The notes: a model not told the origin generated them from the sequence alone. A DNA stretch of 64,000 nucleotides from Pythium myriotylum (GCA_023091665.1 JALJCQ010000030.1:1738501-1802500); one strand, 5' to 3'. Positions 42,901-55,136 are shown, counted from the stretch's first letter. Made by a program: numbers and translations.

Positions 42901-43304
42901 AAGAACAGTAGTACCGACAGTGGCCAAGCTGTTATTGGTGGCAAGTTCGAAGTTATTCTCCGACTTGAGAATAGACTCCCGGAGTATCTTGTTGACGTGA
43001 AGCGATACGATGCTGCAGTGTCTCGTACTTGGCAGTATGGCGAGAAGTTCAAGATGTTATTTCGAGATCCAAAGGGATTCCCAGGCGAGTATTACGGTGG
43101 AGTTGCAGCAGGATCTCTGCCATTTGATTCGAATGGTCTCCTACCTTGGGAAGCTCTTCGAGTAGTTTGGGACGAAGATGACGGCTCGGACAGCCGCATA
43201 AATCCTTGGTGGGTCCGCTTATTTCAAATGTTGTTCAGCCCACTTTCTGATCCTTTGTGGTGTGTAGGGAGGCGGAAATGATCTCAGAGAAGAAAGGACG
43301 ATAG
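36970..43304 (+). CDS. Large DDT/WHIM chromatin factor with two bromodomains and a Tudor-like end
   Basis: A multi-exon gene of about 1,900 codons. In order: Ser-rich acidic N-terminus (37000-37110); poly-proline blocks (37318-37371, 37480-37545); Ser/Asp linkers; a domain at about 39220-39545 (DPTLWVITQHAWYKV, later LQQIVELSLKGRYPV) that recalls the replication-foci domain; a charged coiled coil (39735-39900); a DDT-like helix bundle (39990-40190, FKDFVRLEPISLDDL); bromodomain 1 (40420-40710, VIKNPMDLGTVKQKM, WDNATLYN); a WHIM motif (ALGRDRFHNSYWVF, about 41420); bromodomain 2 (42470-42780, IVPNPMDLSKISAKA, NCELFCEG); and a Tudor/chromo-like end (GEKFKMLFRDP, PWEALRVVWDEDDG, INPWE). The last intron (about 43209-43267) restores INPWEAEMISEKKGR. 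DDT plus WHIM defines ISWI-partner proteins of the BAZ/ACF1 type. No PHD finger is seen. Confidence 0.8.
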
Positions 43305-43529
43305 ATTCATCAAAACCTAGACCAGTCGGTTCTTGGCACCTCGTATCGGTCCACCGACCATAGACATCGATAGTATTTACAGAATTGTTGATAATGCTCA
43401 AGCATTGTACAACGAGAGTTTCAAGGGTTGTAAAGATACACTTGACAGAGTTACTCGTATCTTCCTTATGTGAAAGGTCGGTCGAACTACTTGGAAGATT
43501 CTGTCTGATTCAGCAAAAGGTCGAGGGAA

Positions 43530-44826
43530 ATGGATCCAAACGAAATTGCCGACGAGCAAATCCGCGCAGTTCTTCGTGATGCAAAGATCGAAGTCGCGAC
43601 CGCGCGGTTCCTCGTGGGCATCGCCAGCACGTTCTCGCTAATCGCCTCTCTTGGCATGGTCGGACTCTTCATTTCCTTCCAGGAATCAAGACGTTGCGGA
43701 CGTCGCGTGCTGTTCTGCCTTCATCTCTCCGACGCAGGTGCCTCGTTGGCGTGGCTTCTTACGTTGTGGCTGCCGACTGAAACCACGAGGACTGGGCCTC
43801 TATGTCGCTCGCAGGTATCCTGCCTTCAGGAGGCTGCACTGTATTATGTCTAATTGCTCTCGTCCTCAACAGAGCTACATGCTCGTCTTCTTCACACTTT
43901 CCTCCTACGTTTGGAGTGCTTGCTTCGCCTTTCACTTGTACCAGATACTGGGGCGCCGATCCAAGTTCCCTGAGCTCTACGAGCATCGCTACCATCTGAT
44001 CGCCTGGGGATTTCCTGCAACGGTAAGTGCTACCCGGACAATTCCCGCTTTGTAGCTTACTCTTGCTTGAAACTTTCGTTTAGACCGTACTCCAGCTCAG
44101 CATCCAACAAATGAGCGGCTTCGCGCTTCTCGGCGAGAGCGGTCGTCCATGGTGCTGGTTTCGTTCGTGGAATCGGTTCGAGTGGTCGGACGCGGGTTTC
44201 CACGTACAACTCCTCATGTTCTACGTACCGGTGGCGATTGTGCTCGTCCACAATCTCGCAACTTACATTGCGTTGCTTTATCGAATGGTTTGCACCACCA
44301 GATCTTGGCAATACTGCCCAGCCGAGCTGATATTGCTGAATTCTGTGTAGAATGACCTTCTATCCACCAACATGGAGGGTCGCATTTGGCGCCGCATGAT
44401 GGTTTACACCTGGGTTTTCTTTCTTTCAGTCGTGTGGGGAGCATTTGCATTTCTCTATCAGGTACGCGTGCAATTTTGTCCTGCGAAGTTTCAATTACTA
44501 CGCTCGCCACCTCATGCACAAAGCCATTCTGCTGGAAAGGAATTTTCGAATAAGCACGAGATAAGTAGAATCATGCTTTATTCAATGAGCTTTTTCACAC
44601 CGCTCCAGGTGAGAGAACGCTCTGCACTTGGTGCAAATAAATGCCCTTCTTGCTCAACCTTCTGGATAGGGCGCTATGAATGTCATTGCGTATGGGATCA
44701 ATTCAAAGGTATTGTGGAATTGATACCTGTTGAGCTATCTCCATCCCAGCACGACAAGCTAATCCATACGTGTTGTAGCTGAAGAGCCGCCTGCAAGCAG
44801 TGATTATTCGTTTCAACACAGGTTAA
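43530..44826 (+). CDS. cAMP-receptor-like seven-helix GPCR
   Basis: Exons joined across short introns give seven membrane helices: FLVGIASTFSLIASLGMVGLF, VLFCLHLSDAGASLAWLLTL, MLVFFTLSSYVWSACFAFHL, a fourth near YHLIAWGFPAT, HVQLLMFYVPVAIVLVHNLA, MMVYTWVFFLSVVWGAFAF, and a split seventh (LYSMSFFTPLQ joined to GAMNVIAYGINSK). The seventh helix and the WCWF loop match the Dictyostelium cAR/plant GCR1 class. The C-terminal tail is short (LKSRLQAVIIRFNTG), so this is a plain receptor without the PIP-kinase fusion found in other oomycete GPCRs. The ligand is unknown. It converges with the OSCA gene 50 bases away. Confidence 0.78.
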
Positions 44827-44876
44827 TGGCGCAAATCAGCTGCAGATTAGATGTGTTGTGTTCGTATCCAGTGGAC

Positions 44877-47800
44877 CTAGAAAATGCGGTCAAGAGGTAC
44901 TCCTTCGCTGAGATACGAGTCAATAGCCAGTTCGTCGACATACTCCTTGTTATCTTGAATTGCTAATACAGCAGACAAAACATCAGTATCCTACTTGATG
45001 CCGAAGGCAATGGTCTGAACGCACCATAGGATGGACAACCGACAATCCACTTCTGGTCCAAGTACTGCTCAGCTGCGGAGATAGTGCGTCGCTTACGACG
45101 CCGGGGAGATTTGTTGGGCGAATCAGCAGCTGCGCCGCGACGGCTCAATGCATCGGCGTATTTAGTTCGCATGGCATCTTTGACGTGCATCGACGTGAGC
45201 TTTTCACGAAGAATGTTGGTGGGAATCGCGTCGAAATAGTTCGGGATGTTTTTAGCAACTTTTGGCTTCTGCGTGAATCTAGTGAGAATGGGGCAGAAAC
45301 TCTTTACGACTGATGGGAAATAGTCGAAGAGAATTATTCTCACGATGAGAATTGTCCCGAAAGCGACGAAGAAGCCAAAGAGCACAACGACTTGTGGACG
45401 CATGACGCGCCCAAAAATTTGTCCCCGCTCAACGCTGAATGACGGAATACCATCCCCAACAGCTGTATCTTCACTTGCTAATTGCTCAATGATATCACTT
45501 GACTACAATAACGTATCAAATGTGATATCAAGCTTTCAGCGGCCTCGGTTTCCATTCTTACCGATTGAAAGATCATCTCATTCGAAAACATCCACATGGC
45601 AACGAGAGAATGAAGCACGACGGCGTACGGAAGTAGAGAGCCAGCGGCAGTTGCAACCTTCGCATCGTACAACGGAGGTGAACGTGCAATACGAAGGAAT
45701 GCTACACAAAACGACCAGAGGTGTGAGTATTCAGTGACGACAAGTTCCAGGTTGTATCGTACTGAATTTGTCAGCCCAGTATGTCGTCATCATCTCAAGG
45801 AAACCGACAAAGTGCAACAGAGGCATGCCAGCAGAGAACTAATCAAGAATAGCACGAGTTATGCGGCCACAATGACAGCATTGGGAAGCACAGCATACGT
45901 ACTAGGTAAGTAATGAAAATTGAAGTTAGGCTCTGGGCGTATCGCGCCGCGAGGTCAAACTTCGGTCCTCGATACAGGGCCTCAAGATCGCGCTGCGTAT
46001 CTTGCTTGGTCATCGAGTAGTCTTTCGAGTATCCTCGGTCGGCGAAGCGCTTCCACTTGAGAGAAAGATAGCTCATAACGACGAAGACGTGGGGACTGAA
46101 CGTGTTGATAACCATGGTAAGCATGAGCGATACGCCGACGTCCGTATACCACCCAGGCGAGAAGTCGGCGTACTTGCCATTCAAAATTGAAAGCGAGCCA
46201 AGACCGAAGCCCGCGGAAGCCGCAGCGTTCGTGTCATCCAGGAAGTAGTCGAGGTTAGCGTTGATGATCACAAGCAAGATTGCAGTGTTGCAAAACTGTG
46301 CGAGAAAAACTTTGGTAACACGCGAAACGACTTGACCAGATTGTGTGTGGTGTTTCTCCAGAGTCACAAGCGTGTTGAGGATACGAGCGAGTAGGATGTT
46401 AATGCAGACGACCATAAACACTGAGAAGAAAGATACGGCTTGGGTCGAGATGAACGACGTCGCCCATGTCTTGCAATATAGGTGGTCAGACTTTGTCGTT
46501 GGGTTATAGAAGGTCTCCTGCGTCATGAATCTGTACGAATGTTCAACGAGGACATTCTTGCAGTAGCACTCGACCAAAGCCTTATATGGGACGAGCCCAA
46601 TCTGCTTCTGAATCTCGTCCTCGACAACATCTTCCTTCGTCACTCCAATCGGACAGCTACTCGGTCGGCCAAACTGTCGCTCCAGCTTCGTCTTCTGTAG
46701 CTTGGCAAGCAATATCAAGATGAAGCTAATGAAAAGTACAGCCAGCGTTACAAGTGCGACGATCTGCTAGAAAGAGCCAACTGAGTGAGCGATCATTGAA
46801 GAGCAGACGACAAAGCCCTTACCGCTTGGCGCATCAAGCGTTCGATGTAGGGGTGGTGAAGGTTCTCCCACACGATGTCAGTTGGATCTGGAGCAGGCCG
46901 AAAGCGGAGGCGCTTGCCATGAAGGCGCTTGTCGTATGGCTGGAAGAAACGGTGAAGGAAGCCCAAATCTGGGAACTCGGTCAAGCAGCGGTGAAGCCCC
47001 TCTTCTTCTTCAAAAGTGATAAAGGCCGTAATCGCTCTCGCACCCCCGCCCCCTCCAATCGTTCTGTTACTGTTCTGCCATTTCTCAAGCCGCAGGTTCC
47101 GCCTGTGAAGTCTGCGCTCCAACTTCGCCGCTGTCTTGCTAGCTCGTTTGAGTTTGCGGTTAAACGACCAAGCGGACAGGCGGCTCTCTAGTAGTTTGAC
47201 TTTCTCAAGGCGCTGTTGCGCCACCTCCAGCTTTCGCACGATTACCCCACGCTCTCGAAGCAGCTCCAGGTGCCCCGACGTATTTTTGCCGAATTGGATG
47301 TCGGCGATTCGAATCCGGTCGACATCTTTCGCGAACTGTGGTGCATTGGTAAGTAGGTCCTCGAGGTGCTTCTTGATCTAGAATGTACAGCCCAGAACTC
47401 AGGGTGAAAACACGCGACAAATCCACCCATTCTTACTTACGTCAAGACGAAGTTGGTCGACGTCGTCGTGTGGGGGCACATGCATGAGCTGTACAGTGTA
47501 GTCCATAGCCTTGATCTGGTCTTTGCTTATGCGGGCAACATTCTCTTTCTCCTTATTTTTCATCCAAAGCACAATGCAGAAGAAGCAAACGCTACAGGCA
47601 ATATCGCAGCCAACAGCGAGACCTAGAAAGTCTTTGCGCTACATCAGACAAATCGGACGTCCCATGTGTTAGGCATAATTACTTCCTTCCTTCGTTTTCT
47701 CTTCATTTCAGTTCCACTTACACTAATTGAGTCCCAACCGATGATCTGGAGACTCCACTCTTTTGAGAGGTCGATTCGGGTTGTAAAGCATCGCGCATAT

Positions 47801-49080
47801 ACAATGAGCCCTCGCAGCGCGTCAGCGCCACACTGAGAAAAGTCACTCTCGCTCTGGATACTCATCTCGCAGTTCTCCCCTGTCGTATACTTCTGCGGAC
47901 AAGTGGCACCTGTGGTTTCGTCGATCTTCCACCTGTAGCTCAGTGCCTCACTCACGTTAAACGAGCAGCTCTTCTTCCCAAGACAGAGCCCATTTACGAT
48001 TGTTTGCATGCTTGAGGAGCCACATCCAGGCGTGAATCGGATCCGCATACTCTCGAAGTCTGGCTTCCGCGATTCGCGATCGAGTGTCATGGCGCAACAT
48101 GCCCACTTCGAGACAGGGTGCACACCCATGAAGCACCCGTAGCCGTCGGCGGGACAGATACTGGTGCAGTCACCGCTCGAGCACGAGACGACGGGCTTTC
48201 CCCGACACAAACCATTACCCTCGGCGACCTTGTTCACCTCTGGACAAGTGCACGAGCCCTGCGCGTCTTGATCAGAGTAAACAGCTTTGATAAAACCAAT
48301 TTCGCCCGCCGGACACGCGAGCGAGAGCGTATTGCCTTGAATCACCTGGTCACAAGTACTGCTCGAGTCCTTGAGATGGCCGATCGTGGTCATGCCGAGT
48401 ACAGATGGCAGATTTTGCTTTGCCAGCATCTTGAACTCTTCGAGCGACTGCGCGCCGCCGGCCGTGTACACTAGCAGTGCCGGTGCGCTGAGGATCACGA
48501 GGATGAAGAAGAGCCAAGTCATGACTTTGAGGTACTTGAAGTAGAGCGTCATACCGACACCGTACTGACTCAGCACGAAGGAGTCCGTGGGCAGGCGGTG
48601 GAATGCGTGCGCGCCGAAGTCAATGGAGAGTGGGTATTTTTCGGGCACGGGGTTGCCCACGGCGTCAACCTCAGTGGTGGAAAAACTCATCGGGTGGGTC
48701 TGACCTCGCTCATGCAGCACCTTGGCGTACGACAAGTACTTATGATCGGCCGTGCCGCAGTCTGGAGGGTAACCACCCAGCTGCGCGTCGTTGCGTGGTG
48801 AGTACGGTGGCGGCTTTCCGAGCGGGTCCCCAGCGTCGATCGCGAGGATGAGATGGCCACCATCCCGCGGTTTCTTCGGAGAGCTGTCTGCAGGGCTGAC
48901 GAGACGAAGCTTGGATGGAGACGGGGCCTCACACTCTCGCGACTCGTTGACCGTTGGTGTGGCTGTCGTGTCGCGGGCACTGCCGTAACGCTCAACGTCG
49001 TACGGCGATTCATCCGGAATCTCGTGGATGTTCATGTGGCCGATCACATTGCCGTGTGGCGAGGATGAACGATTACCCAT
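44877..49080 (-). CDS. OSCA/TMEM63 (CSC1-like) channel with cysteine-rich lectin-like insert
   Basis: After splicing, the C-terminal two-thirds is an OSCA/TMEM63 channel. An RRM-like cytosolic part (DYTVQLMHVPPHDDVDQL, ITAFITFEEEEG) is followed by many helices, including FSVFMVVCINILLARIL and FITYLFSAGMPLLHFVGFLEM, then DKFTFLRIARSPPLYDAKVA. These channels open on membrane tension or osmotic stress and pass cations. The N-terminus is 170 cytosolic residues, then a first helix (MTWLFFILVILSAPALLVY). Between it and the next helix lies an extra 190-residue Cys-rich region (residues about 240-435, 47776-48363): LACPAGEIGFIKAVYSD, CLGKKSCSFNVSEAL. This resembles a SUEL/galactose-binding lectin domain. 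The last exon (YAIQDNKEYVDELAIDSYL) ends at 44877 if the intron ending near 44970 is used; otherwise the stop is at 44963. Confidence 0.82.
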
Positions 49081-49494
49081 GGTGTCCCTGGTGGTGCCAG
49101 TGTCACCACACTCACACTGGACAGCGGCGAAGCAGGCGCGGAGTTCTTGAATGGGTCACTGGCGTGGTTTCACACACTCTGAAACCGCGCTCCACGTCAA
49201 CCGTCGCGGCCTCCAATAATGACGATGACTGAAAGGCGCGTTGTTGACTCGGCACGCTCTGTCCAGGTGATGACCACGTTGGACTTCGTTCTGCTGCAGT
49301 GGGACGGTTTCCTCGCTTCTTCTCGCGCATTTTTCTCACGTCCTTGGGCGTTCTACCGAGCAAATTGGGCAGTTTCCTCGTGCCCTTTCGAAAGAACGAA
49401 TGAGATCCAGCAAGTGTCAGCGCATCAACAGACCAAACGGTGGAGAGCGTGGTGCTGTCACAGATTCCATTTCAACTTCCAGCGGTCGATCGCC
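49081..49494. promoter_or_regulatory. Divergent promoter between OSCA channel and PGAP6 copy 1
   Basis: These 414 bases lie between two outward-facing starts. The PGAP6 frame is open back to about 49219, but the signal peptide begins only at the ATG at 49495, so this stretch is treated as non-coding. Confidence 0.45.
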
Positions 49495-52348
49495 ATGAAC
49501 TTCATCGTGATCCTGGTGATTTGGTCTGTCGGACTCGCTCTAGCCGTGGATGCAGATCCAACCCCGACTGTCCGCGAATGGCGCGAGTTCGTGGTACGCG
49601 TGTGAAGTCTCGCTGCACACGAGTGACTCAACTTTCCGCTGTTAACGCTCGTTTGTGCAGTACGGGAAAGTTCGCCATGACGGCGTAGAGTACTTCGACT
49701 TCGAAGTCACGGACGAGGCCTCTCGCGTGTTCCTCACATTCGACCGCGGACCGCTCGGAGGCATGAAGGGCCCAACAATGCTCGTAAAGTATGGTTCCTT
49801 CCCCACAACGAGCAACTTTGACCAGCGGATCCTTCTCAACGACACGACCACTTTCTACACGGCCGATATCGAAAACTTGCGAATTGGGCGCTACTTCGTC
49901 TCGCTTGTCGGTGAGAGACTTTACGACTCGCTCATGGCCTTCGTGGGCAGTTACGACCCCCTCTTCTACTTCATCAACGTCTACTACATTGGCTGCTCCG
50001 ATCCAACACGAGTAGGCGCCAAGTGCACAATCCCTGTCATCCCAGCACAGCCAGTCATCACGCCGACGTCGTTGACCGTGTCCACCTACTATCGAGGCGA
50101 TGGGATTAACACCGGCTGCATCGACAGTGCCAACCCAGCCATCTACTACTCGCTCGACATCCCTGCAGCTGAGTGGGATCTTACATTCACGGTACGTTGA
50201 AATTTGTCATTTGTTTTTGAAGCCGTCAATCTCAATTTCGTGGGTAGTTGACGACGTCGTCGACGTTGGATCTCGCCATCACTGCAGGAGGGAAGATCCT
50301 TGACCCATCCACTATCAAAGCCGGTGCCTTGTCGCAGCGTGCATCTGTTGGCGAGGGTAACGGAGAACGATCCGTCGATCTTCGCGTTCTCGCTCCCTAC
50401 ACAGGGTAAGTGGCTCTCGTTTAATTTACAACGCGAAGGTCCCCAGACTGTCACACTCATGGTCACGCAGATCATGGCTTGTGATGGTCAGTGGTGCAGT
50501 CCCTAGCGGCGCGTCGTGCAAAAGCAGCTCCGGGATCACTTTCCAGTTTACGACGCGCCACACACGCGATTGCTCCCAGATCAGCGGCGCCGTGCTCCCT
50601 TCGAGCGACCCTAACTTGCTGCCCGTGAACCTATGCACGCTGATCTTTACGCCACTGGATGAGATCAGATATAAGCCATTCAAAGGCGACGTTGTTCTGG
50701 ACACTGATTTCGAGGCGGACTCACCGGTCCTCGGAGGCGGTAACGGTAAAGGCTCAGCCGCGACGACGCGGCCCGTCACGGGATACATAGTCAACATTCC
50801 CAAACTCTACGCCGGCGCGAACCTCTTTGTGGAGGTGCTGGCCACTGCGAACGTGCAGTCGTTTGAGGTGTACGCACGCGTGGACGGGTATCCGACGCCG
50901 ACTCTCTTTGACTACCGCTTCAACTCAACCGAGGCCAGCGAGACCACGCCCACAGACAAAACGTCAAGCGACTGGGCCTTTGAAGTGCAGCAGTACAAAT
51001 GGTCACCCATCGTGTTCCCCAAAGTCGGGAAGTGGCACTTGATAGTCGTCGCGGACGGTGCACTCTCCACGATGCCTGGTCAAGATAGTAAGAACAGCAG
51101 CTTCTGGGCGGTCGATTTGTCTCTCCACACGTACGCATGTCCGGACGGCACGGCGTGCAGCGGGCACGGGGATTGCGAATTTACGGAGACGTATCAAGGC
51201 CTCCACTATGGCGCGTGTTCGTGCCACTACGGCTTTGGTGGCGAACAATGTGACGCACTCACGGTCGATGCATCGTTCCGCAGCCACCAGATCTTCCTGC
51301 TGATCTTCTCCAACACGGCCATCCTGCCCGTGACGATCCTCTGTTGCCGCCGTAAGCTATTCCGTACGTATCGCTTCGTACCTCGTTCTTTCTCAGAAGA
51401 TAACTCGTGGGTAGTGGAGAGCGTGCTCTTCTTCGTGACAGGACTCACATCGGCCGTCTACCATGCCTGCGACGTCGAACTCAAGTGTCTGTTCCCGTAC
51501 AAGTTCCTGCAGCAGATGGACTTTGCACTGTCGTTCAACATGATCATGCTGCTCACGGTACACTTTTCAGGTGCGCGCAAGCAAGCCAAGGTGCGTTCGT
51601 TGACCTCGGTCGGTCTCTCACTGCCTCACAAACGCCGGATGTCGTAGGCCGGGATCCAAGTCTTCCTCCTCGTGCTCACGATCGTGCTCGCGACACACAA
51701 CGCCACATCCATGGCCAACTGGGTCCTCATCGGAGCCTTTTGCGTACTCCAGTTCTCTGTCACGCTCGTTTACTACGTGAGTCTGCCGCCCTCGTCTCCA
51801 CGATTGCCAGTCTCACCATATCTTTGCCCTGTAGTTCGTCCTCGGCTCGCAGCGTATGGGGATCGGCAAGCTTCCGTACGTCTCTCGCCCTGCCCTCTCT
51901 CGTGCGAGGACTGACGAGTGCTGTGACAGTGCCTTGAAGGCGTTTCTCTTCCATAGCGACAACTTCGAGCCGCGCTTCGGACTGCTCGGACTTGCGCTCT
52001 GGATCGCGGCGCTCAGCTGCTGGTTCACGTCGTCCCCGACCAACTACTGGCTTGTGAGTCGCTGCAACAGTCTCTTTTTCTCTCGTTACCCCCTCTCTCA
52101 CGCGTCTGCCTCTCCAGATCCACAGTGTCTGGCACATCGGCGCCATGCTCGCGGCCGTGTGTCTCGTCGGCTTCCGCCGCAACGACCGCTACCGGATGCT
52201 CGCGCCCGGCACAGGCGTCGACGTGCTCGCGCCCAACTACAACGCCACGCAGCCGGCGCTCGGACTCAAGAGCATGGCCGCGAGCAAGGTCGTCACGATG
52301 CCCCGCGAGTCGGAGACCACCACGGTCTCCGGAGGCGAAGAAGCGTAA
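49495..52348 (+). CDS. PGAP6: PGAP6/TMEM8-like membrane protein, copy 1
   Basis: A signal peptide (MNFIVILVIWSVGLALA) leads a long extracellular part. Within it are RHDGVEYFDFEV and YTGSWLVMV segments, an EGF-like module (ACPDGTACSGHGDCEF, CSCHYGFGGEQCD) and then seven helices of the CREST/TMEM8 type (SHQIFLLIFSNTAILPV, VTGLTSAVYHACDV, LSFNMIMLLTVHFSGA, and others). Introns such as 49594-49660, 50192-50247 and 50406-50470 join the frame cleanly; the last reaches TAA 52346-52348. In mammals PGAP6 is a GPI-specific phospholipase A2 that sheds GPI-anchored proteins. Conserved His/Asp residues sit in the VYHACD segment, as expected for CREST hydrolases. Whether this protein has that activity is inference. 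It is followed by a tandem paralogue. Confidence 0.82.
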
Positions 52349-52483
52349 TGAAGTAGTAGTTAGCCTGGTTCCTCAGATGTCCGGAATAGATATGCTTATT
52401 TCCGTACATAACTTCAACCGCGTCTGGAGAGCAGTCCGAGAACTCGCCGATGGAAGGAACCGCCGCACTCGGTCTTGGACGCC

Positions 52484-55109
52484 ATGGCGCCCGTCGGCGT
52501 CGCGCTCGCTGCGCTGTGGCTTTGGATGGGCGTCGGCGGCTCTCCGCTGCGCCGCTGGAGCGATCTGCGGGTGGGTTCTGTGCCGAGTGGGGGGGGACGA
52601 ACGTCGGTTCTCACGGAGGTTGTCGCGATCCGCAGTACGGCAAGATCCGATCCGACGGCGTCGAGTATTTCGACTTCCTCGTCCACGATGATGATGCGCA
52701 AGTTGCATTGACCGTCTCGTGGATTCGCGATGGGAACAGCCTTTGCGGCGATTGTGGATCGACGGCGGACGTTCTCCTGCGCTACAGATCATTCCCGACG
52801 ATGTCCAACCACGACCAACGTTCGCTCATTAGCCAGTCCGATCCTGCGTTGATGGAAGTGGAACAGCTTCGGGTACGCCAGCTGGACGAAGCGCATTATT
52901 CCAAAATCTCGTGACGAATCTGACGCTTCCGAGCATAGACTGGTCGCTATTACGTTTCAGTCAGCGGCGGGGAGCTCTTCGACTCGGCTCCTGCGCTGGT
53001 CGGCTCTGAGCGAGACAGGCAGTTTCTGATCAACATCACGTACACAACCTGCACGCAGCATTGGACTGCCGGTGATGAAGACCTCGCCGAAGTGTGTGCA
53101 GAGGGTACAGCTCTGGACATCGCCCTACCACTCAACGACGAATCGGTTTTCCCTAGTGCAAACTATAAAACCACTCCCTGTTCGGTAGAAGGCTGCGTTG
53201 ACTCACTTCATCCAACACTGCGCTTCACGTTTCAAGTCGAGAAACCACAATGGGACTTGACTCTTACGGTATGACGCTCCGCCAAGTGACTGGAGGTGCA
53301 TATACTGATCTCGCTAGCTCCCGTAGCTGTCGACGACATTTGCAGCAGGATTTTGGATCACAGTATTCAAACGACACCACAGCCTAACCGCATTCCAAGA
53401 TGGAGACCGGCTACTGCAGTCTGCTTCGATTTCTCCCGGAGCAGGGTTTCGATCAACAAGTGTCCACTTCACAGCTCCACCCATGGGGTAAGTGTCGGCG
53501 GCAGATTACTCTCCGCTATCTATCTCACCAAAAACGGCAGTCAATGGATTATTATCATCTCAGGGAACCTAACTGACAACTCGACTTGCGCTGATAACGC
53601 GGGGGCGGTATTTGCTCTTGGGACATTACGTGCCAGTCGCAACTGCTCAGATAGAGGGAAAGAGTCCATTGATAACGGATTGATACTCACTAGCGCCATG
53701 TGCGCAGCTGACTCACTCAGCCTGGGGCCAATCAGGATATCAGGCGAGCTGGAAAGCAATGCACTGGATTCATGGTATGTAAGTAATCGGCTTGTCAGCG
53801 TTAACTATAACTCGAGCCAGCAATTTGCAGTCACCTATGACGCAGAGATCGACACGATGCTTGTGGATCGCAGCCGAAGATGGGTTGCAGACACCTGGCA
53901 GTCGATTTATCACCGCCAACATAACACTTCGAACTTTTGCTTGCTCTGATCACGATCAGGATGCATGCAGTTCCCACGGAAAATGCAGCACATCACTCAG
54001 TACAAATGGACGCAGTTATAGCTCGTGCAGATGTGATTACGGTTTCGCTGGAGAACTGTGTGACTCAGTTTCAATTGATCGTACATACAGAGGGACACAA
54101 ATCTTCTTTGTGATGATCTCGAACGCTGCCATCCTTCCAACAGTGTGGCTCAGCTGTCGAAGGCAACTTCGTGGTAAAGTATTTCCCACCATTTGCTTGA
54201 ATCAGGTAGCTTCATTTGACCTCTCGGATACTTTTGTCAGCTGAAGTAATATTGTTCACAGCGACGGGCGTTGTATCAACGCTATATCATGCGTGCGCAT
54301 TCGATGTGTTCTGTGCACTCCATCTTCGCGACTTGAGCCGCTTCGATTCTGCGTTGATGCTGAATATGATAGCGGTACTAATCGTCCACATTACTGGGGC
54401 AAGAGATCAGCTCAAGGTACGTGGTGTCCGTCCATCCAATATTGCATGCTCCATGATGTTAGCCTCGTTGATATCAGGCAGGTCTTCTCGTCTTCTACCT
54501 GCTTTCAGCAATGTTAATTCCGACAGACGATGGACAGCATTTGCCGTTCATGTGGGTTATCTTCGCAGTTCTTTGTTGCGTCCAGTTGTCGCTCGCAGTC
54601 GCGTATTATGTAAGTTGGATGGCGCGCTTTACAATGGTAAACTTACAGCCACGAACGATTGCTATTTCAGATTGTCGTGGGGTCCCAACGAATGGGCCTC
54701 GGAAAGTCGATGTCAGTGAGCCTCCCGTGCATTCCCGAGTTTAAACACGTGGTTCACCTATTTCTTCCACACGTAGAGCGTTGAAGGCCTTCCTCTTCCA
54801 CAGCAAGAACTTTGATTGTCGTTACGGAATCGCGGTTGCTTTCTTTTCGGAGTTGGAGGTACCTGCTGGTTCATGTCAACCTCATCCAGCTACTGGATTC
54901 TTCACAGCTTGTGGCATGTCTCAGTCATGCTTGCGACTTTCTGTATTATCACGCTGCGCCTCACCGATCGGTATCAGCTGATCACACCCGACTTCAGTAT
55001 CGATGTACTTGCCACACCACCACAGTTTCGGTTTGCAGTTTCGAGTGTCAAGAGTGTCGACATATTGGAGGACATGAGTGAGCGCAGCCGAGCTATTGCT
55101 TGGCGTTGA
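52484..55109 (+). CDS. PGAP6/TMEM8-like membrane protein, copy 2, one-base frameshift near C-terminus
   Basis: Same layout as copy 1: signal peptide (MAPVGVALAALWLWMGVGG), YGKIRSDGVEYFDF, an EGF-like module (ACSDHDQDACSSHGKC, CRCDYGFAGELCD), and seven helices (TQIFFVMISNAAILPT, VSTLYHACAFDVF, LNMIAVLIVHITGA). Introns at 52571-52635, 52873-52938 and about 53779-53830 restore the frame. In the penultimate helix, however, the frame of ALKAFLFHSKNFDCRYGIAV does not continue into the conserved YWILHSLWHVSVML. Between matching codons (54820 to about 54896) this copy has 77 bases where copy 1 has 78. That is a one-base deletion or a sequencing error. If real, the last two helices are lost or replaced. 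The extracellular part diverges strongly from copy 1. Confidence 0.7.
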
Positions 55110-55136
55110 TCGTAAACTGTCATATTGTGCCTAACG

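Noticed and set aside
50400..50520. Open frame across GTAAGT in PGAP6 copy 1 that could be read as coding
   Set aside because: Splicing from GG to the acceptor at 50470 gives YTGSWLVMV in the right frame; the read-through frame ends in a stop.
53775..53960. Apparent frameshift in the ectodomain of PGAP6 copy 2
   Set aside because: A GTAAGT..TTTGCAG intron of about 55 bases joins the two frames in phase, so no lesion is needed here.
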